In this document: in pieces, positions 43,575 through 55,180 of the stretch | How positions within the stretch are numbered: position 1 is the stretch's first letter | How the letters are laid out: each line of letters begins with the position of its first letter | Assembly (NCBI GenBank): GCA_003415625.1 | Contig: PYIU01000003.1 | Span: 744,001 to 808,000 of the forward strand | Source of the DNA: Aquanectria penicillioides | Lineage: Eukaryota; Ascomycota; Sordariomycetes; Hypocreales; Nectriaceae | Reading direction: 5' to 3' | Length of the DNA: 64,000 nt | Made by a program: the position numbers and the translations under genes | Notes under the pieces: model-generated | What the model was told of the DNA's origin: nothing | Database searches by the model: none | Seen by the model: the letters and a program-made list of their open reading frames with translations, nothing else

Positions 43575-44867
43575 TCATTTAGGAGGATGATACGACTCGT
43601 AAACCTCGAAATTGACAGTTTTGTTAATGCCTATCCGCTTTCCATCCATGTCGTCCATTTCAATTTCAGACGGTGTTCTTTGAGAGAGACCAGCTTCAAT
43701 AATGCGCTCCTGAGAGCTGGTCCTGCGGACTGTGTTATCGCCACCTTGAACCTCAATGATTTGTTCGTTTTGAGCTGCAGAGTAGGCCAGTCCTTTGTTG
43801 GCATTGGAGGTAAACTGTCTTGGTTGATTTCGGCCTGGGGGCTGACTTCGAGATGACGATGCGTATGCTTGATCGGTAAACACGAGCCTGGACGCGAGCA
43901 TATCGATGCTAGAGTAAGAGTTAGATTGCGAAATTCCCTCATGAAACCATGAAAATCAAAAAGCTTGCGGTACTACTAACAACATGACGAAGGGGAAGAG
44001 ACACTCTAGAGTGTAGGCAAATCGGTCGAGCTGACTTGCTGTATTTGTCGCACTTTGGGCTGAAGCCTGGAATGAGTACGTAATAGCCCGCATCACACCG
44101 AGCACGGCTAGAAGAGCAAGGCGAACTTCGGTACTCCGCATCAAATATCGGAATAGGCCAGTTTTGATGGCGGCTTTTAGGGACGTAGTTTTGGCCGAGG
44201 CGAAGACTGTCAGGAGGAAGTAGGAGCTAACACACTCCACCAATGCGATCGAGACGAAATAGCCGATGTGTAGGTTGTTAATCGTTTTCTGGAGGGTGTC
44301 GGCTCCATCGAGGATTGATCTAACTCTGGTGACGGCAATCATGATTCTGAGTGCAGAGATAATAACCATAATCGACCAAAACATGCCGGCAAAAACCTTC
44401 CAGCGACGGTTTCGAAGCACTCGGCTTAGGATCACATAGCTATAAAACGAAAGTCCAGCTTCTTGAACCTAGGAACCGAAAAAATCATGTTAGAATAACT
44501 GAACAGGACTAGGTCAATCGAAGGAGGGGAACCAAAAAAGCAAAAAAAAAAAGAAAGAAAAATGAAAAAAAAATGAAAAAGAAAAAAAATGAAAATGCAT
44601 TGGAAAGTAGCGTACCAACCAAAGCAAATCGGCAAATACCGAGGCTACGGCCTTGCCGTTGACGGGGTTTCCCACAGCGTAGAATGCATAATAGCAGAGA
44701 CCATTCGCGATAGCACCAGCGGCAGACGTTATTAGAGGAACCGCAGATATCTGGGAAAAATTGGTGATGCTGCAGACAAGGGAACCGAACAGCACGTTTC
44801 CAATGCCGATGGTGCTGAGGATGGACCAGCTGAGTTCGAAGTAAACTACCCCAGCTGTGCTTGACAT
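43575..44867 (-). CDS. fungal seven-helix integral membrane protein, function unknown
   Basis: Exons 44616-44867, 43981-44468 and 43575-43908 join in phase to 357 residues, starting MSSTAGVVYFELSWSILS; an upstream ATG at 44900 adds 11 residues. Hydrophobic helices are visible: VLFGSLVCSITNFSQI, AIANGLCYYAFYAVG, FAGMFWSIMVIISALRIMIA, YFVSIALVECVSSYFLLTVF and ALLAVLGVMRAITYSF, plus a last one spanning the third exon boundary. A hydrophilic tail of about 105 residues follows. The layout resembles small fungal 7-TM proteins found next to metabolic genes, often called integral membrane protein, without known ligand. Intron 1 (147 bp) holds an unusual A-rich purine tract. It is intact. I cannot name a function. 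Confidence 0.72.
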
Positions 44868-47168
44868 TGCGGCGAATAGAGGGATCGGAGTGAGCCGCAA
44901 GGGAGACGGGAGGCTTCAGCCAACAGCAACAAGGGAGATCCCTCCAGGGACAGGCAGAAATTATATGCAAAAGCAAAGACGCTGCATTTTTGACAGCTGC
45001 TACTATGTACTACCCTTGCCCGATGCTAGCTTGCGCCATGATGAACCTGGCAACACGAGGCGCGCGGACATCGCTCCGCGGCCGAGTGCACGAGCTAGCT
45101 CCTTCGTCGTATGTTCCCTCGCGATCATGCTAGCATAGCGGAAGTGGTCCGAGGGCAATATATGAAAGTATCGATTTTGCACCTGGGATGCAAATAGCGG
45201 ACGGGCATTGTTGCCAAAGGTGGAATGTGGCTGAAGGACTAGAGCTGCAAACACTGACTCGCACAACGATGACCCGACGCCGGGCACAGCACCGGCCCCT
45301 GGAATTTCACCAACCTGAGGGAGCTGAACAATCCCCGTCATGCACCATTCGTTTCATGGACGAAGAGGCGTGGGCTAGTCGGTTACGTAAGTTTGAGCGT
45401 TGTGCGGTCTGGAATCACGCATCTTTGATCTTCACCCCGGGACTGGCCCAACTGTGCCAAAGACCGGCAGCCTCTGGACGCTAAGCATCGGAACAATGTC
45501 TTGCTTGGGATTTGCCTCAGCCAGAGGCTGTCGGTTACAGCTTTAGTGAAGGCGTTTGGACATCGCGTGATCTGGCATCGCCCACGCCCAAGCCCAAGCT
45601 CCGGGGGCGGCAGTTGTCAAACTCTGCCACTCAAGTCAGTCGACAGATGCAACCTTACAGCCTAAGCCAGGCCAGGCCAGGGGAGGCTTTTTTTTTTAAT
45701 TAAAATGGCCTCTGATCCAGTGCCTATCCGTCCGTCTCTGACTCAACACCTCGTCCTCTGGGATATTGCATCTTCAAGTGCCGGATAAGACCTTTGACGC
45801 GCGCGCCCAGACTTCGGAGTAATCTGTGGTTGCAGCCGGCGATCGACCAATCGATAGCTTCTCGAGCACACACACTCCCCATCTGTTGGCCGCTACGGGA
45901 TGTCCATTAAATTAACGTTCGCCGTTGCACGCTATCCCCATCCCCTCCTTATACCCCGTGGGCACCTTCTAGCGGAGTCCTCCGGGGCTCGGGCTTCCCC
46001 ATCACAACGACAAGGATGCAACTGGCGCGACACGTGTTGTGTAAGGTATCCCGATAACGATCGAACATGGTCTGTGACGAACCCGCGGAGCTCGATTCGT
46101 TCTCGGAACCGGCACGTTCCGGGAACGCATTGGGCATCGCTCACGGACGTGACGATGGCAAGGTCCTGTCTGTGACTGTCGATATTTCCCCGGCACCGTG
46201 CCACCGGGACCTTACGCGTCAACAAGTCTGGCAGAAGGAATATCTTATCCGATAGCAGGTAGGTATCGGATAAGCTGAGGCAAGGGTCGCCATCCCCTTG
46301 TCGGACGGAATCCTTGTTGTGGGTGAAATATGGGGTTGCTACGACGGTGAATGTAACCCTCCTCTCTAAGGCCGGGCGCAAAGAACTCAAAATTGCCGTT
46401 TATGCGCGTTTACATGATGTGATGGTTCCCAACAATCCCTGCCATGGTTCCTGGCTAGTGTATCAAACTGGAATGAAGAGTAACGCCAAAATGAGGACCC
46501 CAGAGTGAAAAAAAAAAAAAAAAATCCCCAAGAAAAAAATCAAGTTGATGGTTAAGACTAGTTGTTAAAAGCAAAGAAAGACGTCGTAGATCAGTCTTGG
46601 AGATACGGTTGTGCGAGCAGTGTAGTCCAAAATGGTGTATGAATGTGTTCGGCATTTGCAGTCTTGCTTGCCTACAGTAACAGTTCTATCTGTAGTCCAT
46701 GAAGAGAGCGTCGAAGGTTCACTTGGACCCCGAAATACCTCAAGTCAGTGATAGAATGCAAGAGAAACCGTTTTTTCTTTTGCTTGGGATTTGTCAACCT
46801 TTATAATAATTGCGACATTTGGGATGGAACCTGTCCAATTGTGCCTCGTTGGAAGGAGAATCGAGAAACCCGCCGGTAAATGTTCCGGCTTATCGTCCTG
46901 CAGATGCTGTCATGGAGGTTGTTTAAAACCCCCCCGCGCGGCGCTTACGAACATTTAAACGGTATTCACCTGAGATTAGTATTGGTATCTCAGAGTTTGT
47001 TATCCTGACCCTCGATCTGTTGCAATTCACAGCACCGCGCATCGCCAGCCTCGCCTTTTACGAGCACGACTCAGACCCACCTCTCGGATCCGCAATCCGA
47101 GCCACTTTTGGTGGTAGAAAGTTCGAGGCGCTCTCCGGAACATTAATCTTCGCGTTATTTGCTGAACC
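44868..47168. other. long divergent intergenic region
   Basis: 2.3 kb between the 7-TM gene (leftward) and aldehyde dehydrogenase (rightward). There are several open frames on both strands, most of them in GC-rich DNA at 45.0-46.4 kb, but none has a domain. It contains a perfect 11-bp inverted repeat (listed) and an A run at 46508-46524. Confidence 0.45.
46244..46274. repeat. perfect 11-bp inverted repeat with GATA-type core
   Basis: CTTATCCGATA and TATCGGATAAG flank a 9-base spacer. Each arm contains GATAA and resembles, with one mismatch, the extended GATA site ATCWGATAA known for siderophore-type GATA repressors. It lies about 0.9 kb upstream of the aldehyde dehydrogenase. Confidence 0.5.
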
Positions 47169-48725
47169 ATGGGAGATTCTACATTGTTAGCCGAACTGAC
47201 GGCCCCCAACGGAACAAAGATTTCACTCCCTACTGGGCTATTTATCAATAACCAGTTTGTGGCTTCGTCATCCAGTGACAGGATCACCGCGATTGACCCA
47301 TCGTACGTCTTGTGTCTTGAAAATGTGAATATTTTGATGCTAATGAATTAATTTAGCACTGAGATCGATATTTGCTCTGTCGAAGCAGGCTCATTGGAAG
47401 ATGTTAACACAGCGGTCCGCGCAGCTCGAGCAGCACTCAAAAGCGATGCTTGGGGCGATATGACTGGTACTGACAGGGGCATCCTGATGAATAATCTAGC
47501 AAGCCTTCTTAATGAAAGAAAAGAGATATTAGCGACCCTTGAGGCTTGGAATGGAGGCAAGCCATACCAAACCGCCATAGACTTGGATATTGCTGCATCC
47601 GTTAACTGCATCCGATACTATGCTGGATGGGCAGACAAGCTGCATGGGCTTACGATTCCGACCCACTCCAAGAAGTTTGCGTACACCCTGAAACAGCCTA
47701 TTGGAGTATGCGCCCAAATTATTCCGTGGAATTATCCAATTTTAATGGCCGCGTGGAAACTCGGACCGGCCCTTGCTACTGGAAATTGCATTGTTATGAA
47801 GCCAGCAGAGCAGACGCCTTTGTCCATTCTGTACCTTGCTCAGTTGATTGCCGAGGCTGGCTTTCCTCCGGGAGTCGTCAATATCATCAATGGATACGGT
47901 AGTGTTGTCGGACAAGCATTGGCCAACCATCTTGATATCGACAAGGTTGCATTTACAGGATCGACGACAACAGGAAAGATTATCCAACAATCCGCTAGTG
48001 CCAACTTGAAGAACCTTACGTTAGAGACGGGCGGAAAATCTGCTCTCCTTGTCTTCAACGATGCAGACGTTGAACAGGCCGCGAAGTGGGCACACACTGG
48101 TATTATGAGCAACCAAGGTCAGATATGCACTGCGAACTCAAGGATTTTGGTCCAGAAAGATGTCTACGAGACTTTTGTCACAAAACTCGTAGACATTGTC
48201 CAAGCGTATACAGTTGGAGATCCCTTCGACCCCAAGACTTTCCAAGGTCCCCAGATCAGCAAACAGCACTACAACAAAATCCTTGACTACATCAATATCG
48301 CAAAAAATGAAGGAGCCATTATTGCTACAGGAGGAGAACCTTCCGGGGGAAAGGGCTTCTTCATCAAGCCAACAGTGTGCAAGGACGTTGAGCCTCATAT
48401 GAGAATCTTTCAGGAGGAAGTGTTTGGCCCCGTGGTAGCAGTGTCGTGTTTTGAGACAGAAGCTCAAGCACTCGAAATGGCCAATGGGACAGAATTTGGA
48501 TTAGCTGCGTCCTTGTTCACGAAGGATATTGAGCTGGCGCACCGAGTGGCATCCAAACTTGAGGCAGGAATGGTGTGGATCAACTCATCAACCGACTCTG
48601 ACTTCAGAGTTCCATTTGGCGGCGTCAAGCAGAGCGGGATTGGAAGAGAGCTCGGAGAAGCTGGCCTGGAAGGATACCTGCAAACAAAGGCTGTGCATCT
48701 GAATATAGGAACCAAGCTTCCTTAG
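47169..48725 (+). CDS. aldehyde dehydrogenase (NAD(P)+ dependent)
   Basis: Exons 47169-47302 and 47357-48725 join in phase to 500 residues, the normal length. Motifs in order: IIPWNYPILMAAWK (cofactor/substrate tunnel), FTGSTTTGK (Rossmann loop), LTLETGGKSALLVF (general base Glu, with Thr in the usual LELGGKS), GQICTANSRILV (catalytic Cys), EEVFGPVVAV, and PFGGVKQSGIGRELG at the end. No targeting signal is visible, so it is probably cytosolic. It oxidises an aldehyde to the acid. It is the first of four intact genes (with an amidase, a regulator and a DAO-type oxidoreductase) whose reactions fit stepwise amine degradation, in which an amine oxidase makes an aldehyde for this enzyme. The exact substrate is not shown. 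Confidence 0.94.
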
Positions 48726-49336
48726 ACTCGTAACTAGTGATTCGAAGTGCAATACTGCGAGGAAAAGCAGCCTTATTTTTCTGGTTATCCTTTACACAAA
48801 TGGCTGGAGTTGCATAGACACATAAATGAATTTTACCTTATTTAAAGAACAAAGTCTGTCACCCTCTGATAGGTCTCAAAAAGACTATCAAGCGGGGATT
48901 ACTACTGGTGTAAAGCACCACACTGGCTAACGTGAACCGATCTAGAATTGTTATGCTTCAGAAAATTAATCCCGTGGGGTGAAACGCCATGTAGAAAATA
49001 TTAGGCAACAGAATCAGGAACAATGAAGCTAGCGAATAACCCCCTGGCAAATGCCAGGCATTATAGCAACCGGCTAATTTCGCGACCGGTGTATTTGTAA
49101 GGGTTATTCAAATGGCCGGCTGACCGGAAGGTTTGGGCTCCCTCAGAACGTATCCTGACCTGACCTTAGAATTGGAGTATAAGATGAGAGCAACTCGCAA
49201 ATTTCAGATGGAAGTCTCTGTCCAAGTGGCGCAAACACCCATCAACATCTTGTTCAAAAAGTTTAGATAGCTGTGTCATCACTATTTATTGAACCTATTC
49301 ATTTACTGATCCTCACGCACTAAAACCGTTTTACAT
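48726..49336. other. promoter region of the amidase
   Basis: 611 bp between two rightward genes; no other gene. A GTGGGG hexamer (CreA-like) occurs near 48974. Confidence 0.45.
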
Positions 49337-51440
49337 ATGGACGCCTCTACTGCCAATGGAAATGTTCCAGTCGACCCTCCAGTCGATAGCAATATCAATG
49401 GAATTTCGACAACAGACTGGCAAGCCAAGGCGGCAGAGAAGCGTGTCGAGTGTTATGATGCTATTCCGAAATCTTGGCGACTCAATAAATCGACCAAAAA
49501 ACTCCTTGGCACTCCCTTGGAAAGCTCAAGAAACAATCTTCTTGAGCTAGACATCCCTCGCCGTTCCGGAATCCTCACTGACCGAGAACTTGAAATCACT
49601 ACGGCGTACAGTGTGAGTGGTCTGCTCAAAAAGCTCGCGAGCGGAGAAATTTCCTCACTTGAAACGACCATTGCTTTTTCAAAGAGGGCCGCGATTGCCC
49701 AGCAGTTAGTAAGTTCACTGAACAACAGTAAAGAAAATTCCAATTTGGGATCTATCCTTCTTTAATATAATAACAACTAATATACTCTCAAAGACCGAAT
49801 GTCTCACCGAAACCTTCTTTGAAAAGGCTCAGGAGAGGGCCCGGTATCTGGATTCCCTTCGTGAGAAGGGAACTATTGTTGGCCCTCTTCATGGCCTGCC
49901 TATCAGCATAAAAGACAGTATTCACGTGGCCGGCACTCCGGCGACGATTGGTCTCGTATCTTTCCTTGACGGCGTCTCGGAAAAGAATTCCGCCATCGTA
50001 AATATACTTGAAAAGCTTGGGGCTGTTTTATACGTTAAAACCAATGTGCCTCAGACCATGATGGTATGATTGAAGGGCCCTCTAGCTGTCCCGTTCTAAC
50101 ATTGAAAATAGACTGCGGATTCCCATAACAACGTGTTTGGTCGAGTTCTTAACCCATGGAATACAATGTTAACTGCTGGGGGATCTAGCGGCGGAGAGGG
50201 TGCTTTAGTTGCCTTCAGAGGGTCGCCGCTTGGCATTGGGACCGATATAGCAGGTAAGCTCATCCCGGGCATTCTCGATCGCACTACCTGGGAACCGATG
50301 GAAGACTGTGAGATCGTGAGATGATGTTGGGCTACTAACTTCTAGATAGGCTCTATCAGAATTCCGTCACTTTGTTGCGGAACCTACGGCTTCAAGCCCA
50401 CTGCCGATCGACTGCCCTACCCTCGCCCGGAAGGCCCCAAGGTTCCAGAGGGAGAAGGGGAAGAAGAGGATTTGATTATTCCTTGCGCGGGTCCGCTATC
50501 GAATGATATGGAAGGGCTGAGTATCTTGGTGAAGGCTATAATTGATGCAGAGCCTTCTCTCTATGATGAACTTTCGTTGAATGCCCCCTGGAGAAAGGTT
50601 TGGGAGACTCCGAAATCCAACTTACGTCTCGGACTGCTTCCTGAGGACCCGATTTTGCCTCTGCACCCACCTGTCAAAAGGGCATTGGCTAATGCCGTTG
50701 AACTACTAAAGAAGCAGGGACATGAAATTATTCCACTCAAGGCAGATGACTGTCAGGTTGCTTATGCCACAGCACTAAGCTGGGAAATATTCGACTTGGA
50801 TCATACCCTTGACCGCGTTGTTAAATCAGCAGGGGAACCACCCATCCCGTCGAGGCTGCAAATTGCCTCGGAAGGCGTTAAGCTTGCTAAAATCCTTTTG
50901 CTGAATCTAAATGACATGAAAATACCTGAAAAGGTCTCATTTCTCAAGCAGAAGAAGCAAGAAGTCATTGCAGTTTGGGAAGCCATCTGGTCAGAGCACA
51001 AACTGGATGCTGTCATTGGTCCCGCTGCTCAGAATACTGCCGTCACGCATGACACTTATGGCTTGCCTCCTTACACATGTCTCTTGAATTTCCTTAACGT
51101 ACGACTTGGTTCCAAAGTATGCTATTCTCGAACTCACATATCGCTAACCAATAAAAATAGTACCCGGCATGTATCATTCCGATCAAAGGATCTGCGTCCT
51201 ATTTCCCAGCAGACGATGAGCTTATTATGAAAGCTGGTCAGCTGGGACCGCAATGTCAGTTTTGCCCGCTATTACCCAATTCCACGCGTGTCTCATGACT
51301 AAAACCTGCTAGACTCGGTAGATACGGTTTCTGGTGCTCCTCTCTCCTTGCAGGTTTTCGCAAAAACTATGCAAGACGAAGAATGCCTGGCAGCAGCCAA
51401 AGTTGTTGATGATTGCTTGAAGAGCACGACCAGCAATTAG
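49337..51440 (+). CDS. amidase (amidase-signature family, acetamidase/GatA-like)
   Basis: Six exons (49337-49708, 49794-50063, 50112-50253, 50350-51098, 51161-51254, 51313-51440) join in exact phase to 584 residues. The Ser-cisSer-Lys triad is complete: Lys in GLPISIKDSIHVAG, cis-Ser in TAGGSSGGEGALVAF, and nucleophile Ser in GTDIAGSIRIPSLCCGTYG, formed across the third intron. The C-terminal KTMQDEECLAAAKVVDDCL is typical of fungal AmdS-type enzymes. It hydrolyses an amide to the acid and ammonia, often to supply nitrogen. It lies between the aldehyde dehydrogenase and a tail-to-tail Zn2Cys6 regulator only 96 bp away. It is intact, with no signal peptide. Confidence 0.94.
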
Positions 51441-51536
51441 TCAGACAGTAGGTATACAACCCGTTTCGTTCTCGCCTGCTGCCTATTACACCAGGGAGAA
51501 GGCGCGAAAGTAGAGAGTTTAAGAAAATATTGAATC

Positions 51537-52952
51537 TTATGCCAATGGAGCTAAAATTACTCCGATGTTGTGCCAAGATATAGTGTCAAATACACTCCTA
51601 GCGGTCCAAAAAGATGACATAAGGCTTTGAACATAGCTGGAGAAAGAAGGGTAGTGGCCTACTAGATCAGGTATGAGCGAATACCAGTGATCTCTTTCAG
51701 CTTGCCCTTGGAGCTCGAAGCATGCTACGATAATCGCAAAGTCTGCGTATCTCACAGACTTTTGCGTTATTGAGCGAGTTGTTTCCAGATGCGTCAGAAT
51801 GGACAAGGCCATTGCATACGCTGTGTCGTCCTTTCGGCCGAAGGGAAATCGTAATCGATGAACAAGAAGGAGGCCACATAAACGATATGCCTGAACTTGA
51901 CATAACATATGAGATACTTCAATGGATGTGAATCTTGAGTTGAAGTCTCCCGGCACGTTTGGTTGCCACCTCACGATCTCCGACTCGAGTTGATTCAATG
52001 CCATAAGTATGTCGCTGATATCCTGCTCATCAGCGAAAGATATTGCATTGCTGAGCTCACAAATGTCGTAAAAGAATGGTAGAAGCGAGGCACAGAGTCC
52101 TACATATCGGTCCACAGTAGCATCTGAATCTGATCTTGGCCGGTACCTTAAGGTGGGTACTAAACCGTGCAATAGACACTCCACAAGTTCTGGGAATATC
52201 AAGCAGGTGATGAAAACGGAATCCTCTGTGGAAATTCCATGGGCGGACTCATAAAGCGACTTGACAAGACTGAGAGCTTGACGGGAGATCTTTGGTGTAT
52301 CGGCAACTTGTGCGGCATAGGCAAAAGTTACATTCAACCCCCCAAGAGCCAAGCACTCAGAGATCCCACTAGCCTCACTGAATTGAAACTCGCGAAGCTT
52401 CTTGAGTGCGGAGAATGCCCGGCGCTTAAACGCGGCCGATTCTGATAGTCCTTTGCTGACGGTTTTCGACTGCAGGGCGATGGCTAGGTAGGCGTCTGTC
52501 AGAGTATCTCGGTATGTGAGAAAGAGAGAGACGAGAAACGCTCGATGAGGCTCTCGGAAGCTAGGGCCGACTAGGACATCGTCGAAAATGTCATTGCTGA
52601 AGAGCAACTGCGCCAATATCTGCTGGTCTGTAGATGAAATATCGCTGAATTGGGGAATCGGTTTTGATAAACGAGACTGCGAGGAAAAAAGAGACGCCCG
52701 GAACTCATCTTCGCTAAGCGCTACGTTGCCGAGCGATCGTGTAGCCTTCCCACTGGGAAGATTTGCTGATACGCGAAGACCTGATCGTGGCGGGCGACCC
52801 GCCTTCTTCTTCGGCCGTACGTTAAGACAGGTGTATCCTAAGCGGACGCACCGCGAACATTGCCCTGATTCCTGCTGCCACTGACACCTCTCCTTGACGG
52901 CATGGCACCTGTCACAAGCGCGCATGATTTGGCGTAGTATTTGATGGGACAC
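51537..52952 (-). CDS. Zn2Cys6 transcription factor, candidate cluster regulator
   Basis: A single-exon frame of 471 residues. It starts MSHQILRQIMRACDRC, so the zinc cluster is at the N-terminus: CDRCHAVKERC, eight residues, then CSRCVRLGYTC. A short basic linker (RPKKKAGRPPRSG) looks like a nuclear localisation signal or AT-hook-like element. The rest is the helical regulatory region of fungal Zn2Cys6 proteins, with SKGLSESAAFKRRAFSALKK and YRLCGLLLVHRLRFPF. The position between the amidase and the DAO-type oxidoreductase, and the intact frame, make it the likely local regulator. No binding sites were identified with confidence. Confidence 0.88.
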   Translation of the reverse strand: MSHQILRQIMRACDRCHAVKERCQWQQESGQCSRCVRLGYTCLNVRPKKKAGRPPRSGLRVSANLPSGKATRSLGNVALSEDEFRASLFSSQSRLSKPIPQFSDISSTDQQILAQLLFSNDIFDDVLVGPSFREPHRAFLVSLFLTYRDTLTDAYLAIALQSKTVSKGLSESAAFKRRAFSALKKLREFQFSEASGISECLALGGLNVTFAYAAQVADTPKISRQALSLVKSLYESAHGISTEDSVFITCLIFPELVECLLHGLVPTLRYRPRSDSDATVDRYVGLCASLLPFFYDICELSNAISFADEQDISDILMALNQLESEIVRWQPNVPGDFNSRFTSIEVSHMLCQVQAYRLCGLLLVHRLRFPFGRKDDTAYAMALSILTHLETTRSITQKSVRYADFAIIVACFELQGQAERDHWYSLIPDLVGHYPSFSSYVQSLMSSFWTARSVFDTISWHNIGVILAPLA

Positions 52953-53658
52953 GCAAACGGGAATGTATGGTCGAAACCCACTGGAGGCTTGCTTGAGGTT
53001 GGCCGCGAAGCCCGCAAGAATCCTGGGTGATCCACAAGCTCACGTGCTTGCCGGGATTCTTATCAGCTGGCTTTGGTGTGGCGGTGTTATTGAGCAGATG
53101 TCGCACGTTTGATTTCCGATCCAAGTGCAGGGCCTTGCTGGTTTGACCTCAAGATTCAAAAACACAGCCCTTGCATAGCAGGTGAAATTCATCACCCCTG
53201 GCCAAAGGAGATGGATCTGGGCTCGCTGTCAATTCTCCTCATCGCCGCCTCGGCATCCATGTGGTGTTCTACCTAATTGTGCGGGGTAGTTAATTGCGGC
53301 GAACCCAGTCCGCTGGGTTCGAGGCTTTGATACTAACTGCTTCTGGGTAATAGATTGCTCTACGCTCCGGAGACTATCACCCAAACCAATCAGATACCAG
53401 TTAACTGGCCGGTTTATACGCCGGTGGCCCAAGCCCGGATAACAAAGCAGCACACCAATTACACCAAAAGAATGTTGTGGCACTCTGTGCCTCAACCCAG
53501 GGTCTTGAAACACAAATGAAGAAATCAATTGGCTGTTCAGGTATGAATAATTGGGAATTTTGGAAAGACTAAAGCAACGACGAACATTAGGTCTAACATC
53601 GAGCCTAGGAAGAAAATCGGGAACATCAATGAACATTTTTGCTAGAGCCGTGAATGTT
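52953..53658. other. intergenic, regulator promoter and DAO 3' region
   Basis: 706 bp. No gene was recognised; the frame at 53229-53669 on the minus strand has no domain. Confidence 0.45.
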
Positions 53659-55180
53659 CTAGATACCAAATTTGTCTAAAATATTTTGAGCCAACAGCTC
53701 AGCGTTGTGAGGCGCGATCCTTTCATCGCTGATCAAATAGGCCTTCGGCAGCCAAGATGGTGCTGCTTCTCCAAGTGCCATCCTTGCTGCTGCCTCTCCA
53801 GACAGCCAAGCTTTGTCCATGCCATGACCGTTGTATCCAGCGGCAATAAATTCCTCGCCTTCTGCTCTGCCCGTCATGCTAGATGTCAACTTCCCAATGA
53901 GGGGGAAGCCATCGCCAGTAAAGCCCATAATTCCAGACCAGACTCTCTGCTGATTGTTTTCCTCTATGTCGAGAAATATCTGCGGCAAGATGGACAAGAT
54001 ATGATCCTTTGCAGCATCTGCGACAGATGAATCGTCACTAGTAAAAAGAGTTTCCATGGGCTGACTCTCGCCGCCGATATAAATCTCCCCGGTGCGACAA
54101 TTTTGCTGTGCATAATAAAGCCCTGAGGTCAGGTTGCCAGTTTCTGGGTCGTTTTCACTCTTTGTGATATGCGACCACGAGTAAGTGTTACCTAACTGAG
54201 GAAAAGAGCCACCGGGATGCTGGACAGACATCGTCCCTCGGAGAGCATACAGTTTCCCTACGATGCCAGGCAACAAGCGTGCAGCATACCCATTCGTACA
54301 GTGAATGATCTTTTTGGCTTTAACGACGCCACGTGGAGTATTGACAAGATAGCCAAACCCATTCTGTGTCTCGAGAGCCTGGTCGTATTCGATGGAAACA
54401 ACAGGGGTATTGGTCTCCAATGAAAACCTGTTCCCAAATATCTGTAGGAGATTCTGGAGGAATGGCGTTAAAAGACGATATGGCCACAATGCCGCTGCTC
54501 CGTGTTGCTCTACAACTCCAACTGCTGCTTGATACTGGTACTTCTACAACAGAAAATAATACTAGTTAGTTATTTTCAATTTGATGCGATGAGAGGCTTA
54601 CTTTGAGTAGTTCTTGATACTCTACAATGCTGTATTTTATGTGCGCGTCTGGTACAAGTTCCTCCAACAGACGAGTAGATCGCTTGATGTGGTCGAAAAT
54701 TTCCTTGTCGCCGATAGTGGCCGTTGCGTTCACGAGTCGAAATTCGGAAAACTTGCGATCAGCTTCATCAAGTTTGGCAACAAACTCCTTGATACGAAGA
54801 ATATTGGCCTCACTAAACCTGAGAATTTCTATGGCTTGGTCAACCCCAAACCGCTGTACGAGCTCTCCAAAGTGACCAGAGGTATCGGACACCAGATGAC
54901 CACCATTGCGACCAGTTGCACCGCTGACAGCATTGCGTGCCTCCAACAAAGTTACACGAATCTCAGAAGCGTCGGGATGATGCAAGATCGTATTGACAAC
55001 GCTGCAGCCTGTGATACCACACCCGATGACTACGATGTCCGTCTCACTTGGAAGAACAGATGATTGAATAGTGGCGATTGATGCTGGTGGTTCTTGCCAT
55101 ACTGAAGCAGTCGGGTGCTCGCTTGGAAGTCCGGGTGGAACAGCAAGGTGCTCGGCGATTTTCTGCTTGGCTGATTTCAT
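53659..55180 (-). CDS. FAD-dependent oxidoreductase, DAO family (PuuB/OrdL-like)
   Basis: Exons 54602-55180 and 53659-54543 join in phase (GTAAGC...TTGTAG) to 487 residues. The FAD Rossmann motif is DIVVIGCGITGCSVVNTIL, followed by LLEARNAVSGATGRNGGHL, the second FAD contact of the DAO group. Further on are VKAKKIIHCTNGYAARLLPG, GEIYIGGESQ and the C-terminal FTGDGFPLIGK with FIAAGYNGHGMDKAWLSG. The family oxidises C-N bonds of amino acids and polyamine derivatives, for example gamma-glutamylputrescine by bacterial PuuB, producing an aldehyde or imine and H2O2. With the aldehyde dehydrogenase and amidase nearby, an analogous amine route is plausible. It is intact, with no obvious peroxisomal SKL end. 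Confidence 0.9.

Noticed and set aside
45900..46400. Overlapping frames in GC-rich DNA before the aldehyde dehydrogenase
   Set aside because: Coding-like on both strands at once, which is a sign of composition rather than genes.
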